Shown here in pieces: positions 1-5,851 of a DNA stretch of 8,824 nt; the stretch's first letter is position 1; every line of letters starts with the position of its first letter. A program made the position numbers and the translations under genes. The notes under the pieces are model-generated. The model saw only the letters and a list, made by a program, of their open reading frames with translations. It was not told where the DNA came from and did not search any database. The DNA comes from Methylococcaceae bacterium. Lineage in GTDB: Bacteria > Pseudomonadota > Gammaproteobacteria > Methylococcales > Methylomonadaceae. The stretch covers positions 1 to 8,824 of the forward strand of contig CANNLO010000186.1 in assembly GCA_947505055.1 (NCBI GenBank), in the 5' to 3' direction.

Positions 1-1
1 C

Positions 2-61
2 AGAAAATCGAGTGAAGATCAGTTCGCCCTAATTGCAGATCAAAAGTATGTTTCCATTTAA
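2..61 (+). CDS. C-terminal tail of an upstream gene (partial)
   Basis: Reading from base 2, this frame stays open for 19 codons and ends in TAA at 59-61. The other two forward frames close sooner, at about bases 15 and 32. The peptide is polar (ending DQKYVSI) and too short to assign to a family. Given the tight packing downstream, it is probably the end of another polysaccharide gene, but a 19-codon open stretch can occur by chance, so this is a weak call. Confidence 0.35.
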   Translation, partial: RKSSEDQFALIADQKYVSI

Positions 62-94
62 GTGGTTGAAACTAATTTAGTTGAGATTAAATAG

Positions 95-1147
95 TTGAAT
101 TATCCTAGTGAGAGATGGAAAAATTTGAAGCCATATAAATTATCAATTTGCATTGCAACTTATAATAGAGGGAAGTTTATTGGAGAGACCCTCGATTCAA
201 TTATCGCTGAAATGCGTCATGGTGTTGAGATTGTTGTTGTGGATGGTGCTTCGCCAGATGAAACTCCACAAGTGTTAAATCGTTATCTAAGAGATGGTCA
301 TGAAATTCAATACTTCCGTGAGGAAGTAAATTCAGGAGTAGACCGGGATTATGATAAAGCTGTAAGCTATGCAAGAGGAGAGTATTGTTGGTTAATGTCT
401 GATGATGATTTGATTCAATCTGGATCAATATCTAGAATTCTCAATGCTATTGAATGTAAGCCTGATTTGGTGGTTGTTAATTCTGAGGTTAGAAATTTAG
501 ATTTTAGTGTACTGTTAAACACAAGAATTCTTAAATTTACTTCAGATAGAGATTATCAAGAAAACGAAGCGGAGTCTTTTTTTGTTGATACTGCGAGCTA
601 TTTGTCATTCATTGGTGCGGTGGTTATTAATCGAAATTTATGGCTTGGGCGTGATCGGGAGTCTTATTACGGCACGTTGTTTGTTCATATTGGTGTTATC
701 TTTCAGAAGCCAGCTTTAAAAAAAGTAAAAGTAATAGCTGATCCACTTATTACTATTCGGTATGGCAACGCAATGTGGACTCCACGTAGTTTCGAGATTT
801 GGATGTTTAAATGGCCATCTCTTATCTGGAGCTTTAAATCATTTTCTCATAGTGCAAAGCAGTCAGTTATTCCTATTTCACCATGGAAAAGTACAAGAAC
901 ACTTTTTTATAATAGGGCCTTAGGCGCATACACTTTTGTTGAATATGAAAAATTCATTGCATTGAATACAACAGGGAGAATTAAAGCGCTAGCTTTTGCT
1001 ATTGCTATATTCCCCAGAAAAGTTGCATACGCAATAGCCGTAATATATTTTTTAATCTGCAAGCGAAATGATTTAATGGCTCAAAGTGATTTATTACGTA
1101 GTTGTAAAAAAAGTTCGATTACTCGAATGCTTGCACGGCTATTTTAA
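95..1147 (+). CDS. Family-2 glycosyltransferase, abequosyltransferase (RfbV)-like
   Basis: This is a GT-A fold family-2 glycosyltransferase, expected to act on the cytoplasmic face of the inner membrane and add one sugar to the undecaprenyl-linked repeat unit. The N-terminus has the usual opening strand and loop (LSICIATYNRG, residues 16-26), then IVVVDGASPDET (46-57). A DDD motif at 103-105 in the context CWLMSDDDL is the metal and nucleotide-sugar binding DXD. The arrangement and 350-residue length resemble Salmonella RfbV-type abequosyltransferases; the real donor is unknown and may be the 6-deoxy sugar made by the neighbours. The C-terminal third is basic with a hydrophobic stretch near 309-322, fitting membrane attachment. 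An in-frame TAG at 92-94 directly precedes the first possible start, TTG at 95. There is no in-frame ATG until residue 40, inside the fold, so the start is TTG 95 or TTG 125. The stop lies 6 bases before the next gene. Confidence 0.85.
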   Translation: MNYPSERWKNLKPYKLSICIATYNRGKFIGETLDSIIAEMRHGVEIVVVDGASPDETPQVLNRYLRDGHEIQYFREEVNSGVDRDYDKAVSYARGEYCWLMSDDDLIQSGSISRILNAIECKPDLVVVNSEVRNLDFSVLLNTRILKFTSDRDYQENEAESFFVDTASYLSFIGAVVINRNLWLGRDRESYYGTLFVHIGVIFQKPALKKVKVIADPLITIRYGNAMWTPRSFEIWMFKWPSLIWSFKSFSHSAKQSVIPISPWKSTRTLFYNRALGAYTFVEYEKFIALNTTGRIKALAFAIAIFPRKVAYAIAVIYFLICKRNDLMAQSDLLRSCKKSSITRMLARLF

Positions 1148-1153
1148 TTTTAT

Positions 1154-2113
1154 ATGAAAGTTTTGATTACAGGTGTAGCAGGTCAGGACGGAATTTACTT
1201 AGCTGAGTTTATGATTGCTAATGGATTTAATGTTGTTGGTACAGTTAGAAATATTAAGCGCGCAGAAGAGGCGTTGCCACAATTCTTACTAGGTAAGATA
1301 AAGTTAGTTGCATGGGATCTTTTAGATCAACACAGCTTCTGTGAAATTCTGAGAGAACATCAACCAGTTGAAGTCTATAATTTTGCTGCATATTCATCTG
1401 GTGTTGGGATGTATGATGATCCTGTAAATATTGCAGATGTTAATGGTCTTGCGGTTGTGCGAATTTTGGAAGCAATTAGAGAGGTCAATCAAAAAATTAG
1501 ATTTTGTCAGGCCTCCAGTAGAGAAGTTTTTGGTGAGGCGATGGAAAGCCCTCAAACTGAACTAACTTCTTGTAATCCTCGCAGCCCTTATGGCGCAGCC
1601 AAGTTGTATGCAGATCATATGATTAAGATTTATTGTCATAGATACAATATGTTTGCCTGTTCGGCAATTTTATTTAATCACGAAAGTCCTCTAAGGAGGG
1701 TTGAGTTTGTGACAAGAAAAATCACTCACGAAGCTGTCAGGATTAAATTGGGTTTCTCTAAAGAGCTGCGTATTGGTAATCTGGATACATGTCGAGATTG
1801 GGGTTATGCGGGTGACTACGTGAAAGCAATGTGGATGATGTTGCAGCAAGAGAAACCAGACTCTTATATTATCGCAACTGGTCAAGCTCATTCAGTTCGT
1901 GATTGGTGTGATTTGACATTTAGTTTTCTTGGCATGGATTATAAGGATTATGTGATCGAAGACGAAATTCTATATAGACCAACAGAACCTTGTATATTGG
2001 TTGGATCGCCTGAAAAGGCTCTTTCTATATTGGGTTGGAAGCCAAGCCTTGAATTTAAAGGACTGGTCCGCATGATGGTAGATTCAGATTTGAAATTATT
2101 AACTAATAGTTAA
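1154..2113 (+). CDS. gmd: Short GDP-mannose 4,6-dehydratase-like SDR enzyme (copy 1)
   Basis: This extended short-chain dehydrogenase/reductase is of the Gmd type, which converts GDP-D-mannose to GDP-4-keto-6-deoxy-D-mannose using tightly bound NADP. The Rossmann glycine motif is TGVAGQDG (residues 6-13). Candidate catalytic residues are S122 (Thr in classical Gmd), E124, Y146 and K150 in SPYGAAK. Other Gmd signatures are NHESP (175-179), RDW (214-216), IATG (240-243), YRP (274-276) and LGW (293-295). At 319 residues it is shorter than classical Gmd (about 345-375) and lacks the RRxSSxNT loop that binds NADP across the tetramer interface. The usual Q of the AQS motif is Tyr (A79-Y80-S81), and S123 of the classical TSE motif is Arg. 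ATG 1154 follows the previous stop by 6 bases with no clear Shine-Dalgarno, suggesting coupled translation. Dehydratase activity is likely but unproven; another Gmd-family activity on a related keto sugar is possible. Confidence 0.8.
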   Translation: MKVLITGVAGQDGIYLAEFMIANGFNVVGTVRNIKRAEEALPQFLLGKIKLVAWDLLDQHSFCEILREHQPVEVYNFAAYSSGVGMYDDPVNIADVNGLAVVRILEAIREVNQKIRFCQASSREVFGEAMESPQTELTSCNPRSPYGAAKLYADHMIKIYCHRYNMFACSAILFNHESPLRRVEFVTRKITHEAVRIKLGFSKELRIGNLDTCRDWGYAGDYVKAMWMMLQQEKPDSYIIATGQAHSVRDWCDLTFSFLGMDYKDYVIEDEILYRPTEPCILVGSPEKALSILGWKPSLEFKGLVRMMVDSDLKLLTNS

Positions 2114-2121
2114 ATAAATTA

Positions 2122-3372
2122 ATGGGGCAATTTGCGATGTATAAGAAAGTAGAAAAATGCCGAATTTGTGGCAACGATAATTTAGAGCGCGTGCTTGATT
2201 TGGGAGAGCAAATGTTGACGGGCGTGTTTCCAAAATCTCGAGATGACAAGGTGACCGTTGGACCTTTAAATTTGGTGAAATGTATAGGCAGCAATGATGT
2301 GTGTGGCCTTTTACAAATGGAGCATAGCTATAACTTAAGTGAAATGTATGGTGAAAATTATGGCTATCGCTCGGGCCTAAATTCTAGCATGGTGAAACAT
2401 CTGAATGATAAAGTTAATCGCATACTTAAACTTGTTGATTTGGATAAAGGTGATTTGGTTATTGATATAGGCAGTAACGATAGTACAACCTTACAAGCAT
2501 ACCCGTCCTCAGATTTGCTCTTGGTTGGAGTTGATCCAACGGGTGTTAAATTTCATAATTTTTACCCACCACATATTCAATTGATACCTGATTTTTTCTC
2601 AGCAAGGCTTGTAAAGGAAAAGTTTCCGAATAAAAAAGCAAAAATAATCACTTCCTTCTCGATGTTTTATGATCTTGAAGATCCCATGGATTTTATGCAG
2701 CAGGTATATGACGTGCTTATGGATGATGGGGTTTGGGTTTTTGAACAGAGCTATATGCCAACAATGCTTGATACTAACTCTTACGATACGGTTTGCCATG
2801 AGCATTTGGAATTTTATGCTTTAAAACAGATAAAATGGATGACTGATCATGTGGGTTTCAAGATTATTGATGTGGAGTTTAATGATGTTAATGGAGGCAG
2901 TTTCTCTGTAACGGTTTCTAAGGCATTGGGAGATTTGACAGTTAGTCCTTTAGTACAAAAAATTCTTGCTGATGAGCAATCAAGAGGCCTTGATACTTTA
3001 TTACCATATAAGCAATTCTCTGATCGAGTAATTAAATCTAGAGATGATTTGATCGATTTTGTAACAAAAGTACGTTCCGAAGGAAAAACAGTCGTTGCTT
3101 TAGGGGCGTCAACTAAGGGCAATGTGCTTTTACAATACTGCGGATTGACCAGCGTTCATATTGATTTTGTGGGCGAGGTGAATCAAGAAAAGTTTGGTTG
3201 TTACACGCCCGGTAGCTGGATTCCAATTATTCCCGAGCAGGAGCTGCTGACCAAAAAACCTGATTATATGATTGTGCTTCCTTGGCATTTTAAGAAGTTT
3301 TTTATGGAAAATAAAAAGTTATCAGCCTCAAAATTGGTATTCGCATTACCTTACCTAGAGGTTGTAGATTGA
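2122..3372 (+). CDS. Sugar-nucleotide C-methyltransferase (TylC3/NovU/TcaB9-type)
   Basis: This SAM-dependent enzyme belongs to the three-domain family that adds a methyl group to a carbon, usually C3, of NDP-4-keto-6-deoxy sugars. The N-terminal zinc domain shows CRIC (C13, C16) and a second pair at C54 and C61. The Rossmann domain has the SAM motif VIDIGSNDST (113-122). The conserved active-site segment reads YDTVCHEHLEFY (221-232); its EH pair corresponds to the catalytic Glu-His of TcaB9. The C-terminal domain carries ALGASTKGN (327-334), CYTPGSWIPI (360-369) and the LPWHF motif (386-390), all typical of the family, and the length of 416 is normal. Two starts are possible: ATG 2122, and ATG 2137, which has GGGG 9 bases upstream and begins MYKKVEKCRICG; the second is at least as credible. 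Lying directly after the Gmd-like gene, it probably methylates that pathway's GDP-linked keto sugar to give a branched sugar. Transferred position and stereochemistry cannot be read from sequence. Confidence 0.9.
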   Translation: MGQFAMYKKVEKCRICGNDNLERVLDLGEQMLTGVFPKSRDDKVTVGPLNLVKCIGSNDVCGLLQMEHSYNLSEMYGENYGYRSGLNSSMVKHLNDKVNRILKLVDLDKGDLVIDIGSNDSTTLQAYPSSDLLLVGVDPTGVKFHNFYPPHIQLIPDFFSARLVKEKFPNKKAKIITSFSMFYDLEDPMDFMQQVYDVLMDDGVWVFEQSYMPTMLDTNSYDTVCHEHLEFYALKQIKWMTDHVGFKIIDVEFNDVNGGSFSVTVSKALGDLTVSPLVQKILADEQSRGLDTLLPYKQFSDRVIKSRDDLIDFVTKVRSEGKTVVALGASTKGNVLLQYCGLTSVHIDFVGEVNQEKFGCYTPGSWIPIIPEQELLTKKPDYMIVLPWHFKKFFMENKKLSASKLVFALPYLEVVD

Positions 3373-3374
3373 TG
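3357..3374 (+). promoter_or_regulatory. Ribosome binding site and TGATG stop/start overlap deciding a start
   Basis: AGAGG at 3357-3361 lies 10 bases before ATG 3372. The methyltransferase stop TGA (3370-3372) shares its A with this ATG. The arrangement favours ATG 3372 over TTG 3369 and suggests translational coupling of the two genes. Confidence 0.6.
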
Positions 3375-4286
3375 GATACGCTCGCGAAGGCTCCTGAATC
3401 TAAAATAAATTATGGATTTGTTGTTCTAAACTACAACAATTATCAAGATACCATCGCCTGTGTTGAATCAATATTACAGATAACTCACAGACAAGATTAT
3501 TGTATTGTTGTCGTAGATAATGCCTCTCCCAATATGTCTTTTGAGATATTAATGTCAAAATATTCTGGGCATATTAAAGTTACGTTGCTTTCTAGCAATG
3601 TTAATAATGGGTATTCTGCGGGCAATAATATTGGCATTCGTATGCTGCTTGAAATGGGTATTGAACAAGTGATTATTGCAACCAATGATACCGAACTGAT
3701 TTCCCCAAATATTTTAGATGAGTTCGATAAATTAAATTTAAGTGATGTTGGAATTGTAGGTACTGATGTTTTGTCAGTTGAGGGGAAGCATCAAAATCCA
3801 ACTTTATGTAGGCCTACTTTTCTGTATTATCTAAATATGTATTTGTTTGAACCGATGGTTATGTTGCGATCTGGTATATATAAGCTATTGCCTTCAGTTG
3901 AGCGTAACCGAAGGACAGTATTAGCAGAGGAAATTGAAAATCTAAGTGCAGGAGAGTTGTTGAGTGTTAGTTCAGTTTATATGCTGCACGGTTGTTTCCT
4001 ATTTTTGACTAAAAGCTACTTAGGTAAAGTTGGACTGCTTGATGAGAACTTATTTATGTACGGAGAAGAAGATTTGATGTCATGGAATTGTGAACGTCAT
4101 GGATTAAAGAGATTGTATCTGCCGACTATTAAAATATTACATAAGGATGGACAATCTACTAAAGACATTTACAAAGAGGGTAAGGATGAGTTTGTAAGAA
4201 CTATGACAATTAAATCTAGAAAATACTTGGCAAACAATATTGGCATGTGGGGTCTTTTAAAGGTTGTGTTGAAAGATTTATGTTAA
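3372..4286 (+). CDS. Family-2 glycosyltransferase, rhamnosyltransferase (WbbL)-like
   Basis: This is a GT-A family-2 glycosyltransferase of the WbbL/rhamnosyltransferase kind, expected to extend the lipid-linked repeat unit at the cytoplasmic membrane. In order it shows FVVLNYNNY (16-24), VVVDNASPN (46-54), NNGYSAGNNIGI (78-89), typical of this branch, and TNDTEL (104-109) as the DXD-like site. HGCFLFL (206-212) comes before ENLFMYGEEDLMSW (225-238), whose acidic pair is the likely catalytic base region. HKDGQST (257-263) matches the H-x-x-G-x-S seen in rhamnosyltransferases. Length is 304 residues from ATG 3372; a TTG one codon upstream (3369) is possible, but ATG with the TGATG overlap is preferred. 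The deoxy sugar specificity suggested by the family agrees with the Gmd-like neighbours, but the donor and acceptor cannot be read from sequence. Confidence 0.87.
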   Translation: MDTLAKAPESKINYGFVVLNYNNYQDTIACVESILQITHRQDYCIVVVDNASPNMSFEILMSKYSGHIKVTLLSSNVNNGYSAGNNIGIRMLLEMGIEQVIIATNDTELISPNILDEFDKLNLSDVGIVGTDVLSVEGKHQNPTLCRPTFLYYLNMYLFEPMVMLRSGIYKLLPSVERNRRTVLAEEIENLSAGELLSVSSVYMLHGCFLFLTKSYLGKVGLLDENLFMYGEEDLMSWNCERHGLKRLYLPTIKILHKDGQSTKDIYKEGKDEFVRTMTIKSRKYLANNIGMWGLLKVVLKDLC

Positions 4287-5578
4287 AGGCAACAAACGCT
4301 AACTCCAGATGGGCTCGTTGGTTGTTCTATCTTTTTTTTATTCTCTTCTCTTTGTTACCACTATCGTTCGCTTTTTTCGTGCCGATAGTTTTTTTGGTTT
4401 ATGGAGTATGTCTAGCATTCTTTTTAGTAGCTTTAATTAAAGGATGGCGATGGAAGCAAGCAGTAGCATGGCCTTCGGCATTACTTTACACAGCAATTTA
4501 TATTTCATTTGGACTCTATTCATTGCTCTTATCTAATGCTGAACCAGAGCTTATTTTTAAAGATTCGGTTGGGTTTATTTTTTATCCTGTTTATTTTCCG
4601 TTGGTTGCTCTGATGGTAGTTGGTAGGATTAATCGTTTTGATTGGGAACGGTTTCTAACGATTCTTGGAGTTTTAGTTGCTATTTTTCATGTGGCGGCCT
4701 ATTTTGCCTTTTATCAACTATTTGGTGAATTGACAAATGTAACAATTATTGGAGTAAACGATATTTTGCAATCTGCCGGAACGGCCTCCACCTATGGAGC
4801 TTCAGGTGGCGTTCTGAGGGTTGACTCAAAGCTTGGTATATTGATGGTGATTCCTATTTTAATTATCATTAGAAATATGGTGCAGAATAAAGCTAAGTTA
4901 CATGATGTAATTGCAATCATGATCTTATTTGTAGGAGTGATTTTGGAGGGTCACCGTGCGATTATCGTAGCGCTAATGTTTTCAAGCATTTTGTATGCAA
5001 TCTGGATTATTCTAAGAACAAAAGGTTATGCAAAGCGGTTAAATTCGTTGGTTAGAATGACCTTGCTATTATGTGTTTGCTTAATTGCTGCTGCTGCTTT
5101 GTATGGTGATGATTTATCGTTAGTATTGGAGCGATATGCCGAAGTTGGGTCTAGTGCAGGTGTAGATGAAGGCCGAGCCTCACAGTTTCCTGCGTTAATT
5201 GATAAGATTTTAGAATCCCCTATACTTGGAAGTGGATTTGGTTCCCATGCTTCAGTTTTACGTAGTATAGAACGTCCTTTTATGTATGAATTGGATTATC
5301 TTGCTGTATTTATGAAGTTAGGAATTCTAGGTGGGGTTTCATATTTTGCTGCTTATGGATATCTAATGTTTTTGTCTGCAAGAAAAAGTCACGCAGGTAC
5401 GAGCAAAATGGTTTATTTTTTTTCTGGGCTTACGTTTTTTTTATTTGCGGCCACCAATGGTGGAATGGCAATGTCGCCAAGTTCTGCATTATCTCATTTA
5501 TATTTGATGATTGGATTAAGTGTTGAATATTTTCAAGTAAACAGATTTACCACTTCTGAAAATAGTAAATATAACTAA
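4280..5578 (+). CDS. Polytopic membrane protein, Wzy polymerase / O-antigen ligase type
   Basis: A very hydrophobic protein with roughly 11-12 membrane spans, running from about residue 13 to 418. A large periplasmic loop lies around 275-335. That loop has the signature of the Wzy_C/O-antigen-ligase superfamily: an Arg (R299, GRASQFPAL) followed by SPILGSGFGSHA (313-324). A second conserved-looking spot is LEGHRA (222-227) at a membrane edge. Inside a repeat-unit assembly cluster the likeliest role is Wzy, polymerising lipid-linked repeat units at the periplasmic face; ligase (WaaL) genes usually sit elsewhere. Wzy proteins diverge so much that sequence alone cannot settle this. The frame is open from ATG 4247, which would overlap the glycosyltransferase gene by 40 bases. 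ATG 4280 overlaps it by only 7 bases and puts MLKATNANSRW directly before the first span, so it is preferred (432 residues). It is the last gene before the IS remnant. Confidence 0.8.
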   Translation: MLKATNANSRWARWLFYLFFILFSLLPLSFAFFVPIVFLVYGVCLAFFLVALIKGWRWKQAVAWPSALLYTAIYISFGLYSLLLSNAEPELIFKDSVGFIFYPVYFPLVALMVVGRINRFDWERFLTILGVLVAIFHVAAYFAFYQLFGELTNVTIIGVNDILQSAGTASTYGASGGVLRVDSKLGILMVIPILIIIRNMVQNKAKLHDVIAIMILFVGVILEGHRAIIVALMFSSILYAIWIILRTKGYAKRLNSLVRMTLLLCVCLIAAAALYGDDLSLVLERYAEVGSSAGVDEGRASQFPALIDKILESPILGSGFGSHASVLRSIERPFMYELDYLAVFMKLGILGGVSYFAAYGYLMFLSARKSHAGTSKMVYFFSGLTFFLFAATNGGMAMSPSSALSHLYLMIGLSVEYFQVNRFTTSENSKYN

Positions 5579-5603
5579 AAATGATATATTGCAAATGAAT
5601 ATT

Positions 5604-5618
5604 TGACCTTACCCCCCC
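5604..5618 (+). repeat. Probable left terminal inverted repeat of the IS remnant
   Basis: TGACCTTACCCCCCC begins with the TG typical of IS3-family ends, is the most C-rich stretch of the window, and lies 55 bases before the orfA start. A partner right end is absent. The exact inner limit is a guess. Confidence 0.55.
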
Positions 5619-5635
5619 AAAAAAAACGCACCCCC

Positions 5636-5660
5636 TTAGCATCTTGTAAAATAATGCTAA
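5636..5660. repeat. Inverted repeat (7-bp stem) in the IS leader
   Basis: TTAGCAT (5636-5642) and ATGCTAA (5654-5660) form a perfect 7-bp stem with an 11-base loop, just upstream of the orfA ribosome binding site. A hairpin there in transcripts entering from outside could hold down transposase translation, as described for some insertion sequences. That role is inference. Confidence 0.4.
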
Positions 5661-5667
5661 AAAGGAG
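5661..5667 (+). promoter_or_regulatory. Ribosome binding site of truncated orfA
   Basis: AAAGGAG lies 6 bases before ATG 5674 and is the strongest Shine-Dalgarno in the window. It fixes the start of the transposase fragment. Confidence 0.7.
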
Positions 5668-5673
5668 CAGTAC

Positions 5674-5805
5674 ATGTCAAAGGTCGCTGGTCAAAGAGCG
5701 TTATATACTCTGGAATTTAAACAAGAAGCTATAAGAGTACTTCAAAGTGGACGAAGCTGTGTCGGTGTAGCTAAGGAATTTGGTATTGCTAGCCAAACAC
5801 TATAA
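5674..5805 (+). pseudogene. Truncated IS3-family transposase OrfA, N-terminal fragment
   Basis: The 43-codon frame encodes the N-terminal helix-turn-helix (HTH_Tnp_1 type) of an IS3-family OrfA, the part that binds IS ends. It contains YTLEFKQEAIRVL (11-23), a GRS turn (26-28) and VAKEFGIASQTL (32-43). In intact members the QTL is followed by a tryptophan-containing helix of the NWV type and about 50 more residues. Here TAA follows directly and no other frame resumes the protein, so this is deletion rather than a simple frameshift. Start and ribosome binding site are intact, so a short peptide could still be made, but it would lack the rest of OrfA and all of the catalytic OrfB. Confidence 0.8.
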
Positions 5806-5839
5806 TCATTTGAAATATCCTCTAGGCATATAAAATATT

Positions 5840-5843
5840 GAGG
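5840..5843 (+). promoter_or_regulatory. Ribosome binding site deciding a GTG start
   Basis: GAGG lies 8 bases before GTG 5852. This supports GTG as the start of the second Gmd-like gene, with the protein beginning MINVNKTALICG just before the Rossmann strand. Confidence 0.65.
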
Positions 5844-5851
5844 CTGACTTT

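Larger units (their letters stand above)
5604..5805 (+). mobile_element. IS3-family insertion sequence remnant (left end and truncated orfA)
   Basis: The stretch begins with TGACCTTACCCCCCC (5604-5618), which looks like an IS3-family terminal inverted repeat: it starts TG and becomes C-rich. It continues through a leader to the start of an OrfA transposase and stops abruptly after its first 43 codons. Nothing recognisable as the rest of orfA, orfB or a right end follows, so about a kilobase of element is missing. The right break point is at about 5803. No target-site duplication can be checked without the other end. It separates the Wzy-like gene from the second Gmd-like gene. It cannot transpose on its own. 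Confidence 0.75.

Noticed and set aside
201..428. Minus-strand open frame within the first glycosyltransferase gene, with a His/Gln/Leu-rich product.
   Set aside because: The composition is that of an antisense shadow, and the + strand gene is clear. The other minus-strand frames at 1691-1891, 2103-2294, 2599-2805, 2847-3122, 3497-3685, 6653-6898, 7829-8035 and 8054-8332 are rejected for the same reason.
4247..4279. ATG 4247 as the start of the Wzy-like protein.
   Set aside because: It would overlap the previous gene by 40 bases; ATG 4280 gives a 7-base overlap and a normal N-terminus before the first membrane span.
5603..5608. TTGACC as a -35 box in the IS end.
   Set aside because: No -10-like sequence lies 16-18 bases downstream; the region there is C-rich or poly-A.
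5810..5836. Possible promoter TTGAAA (5810-5815) with TAAAAT (5831-5836) before the second Gmd-like gene.
   Set aside because: The spacing is only 15 bases, and transcription would begin within the Shine-Dalgarno at 5840-5843, so it could not give a well-translated message for that gene.
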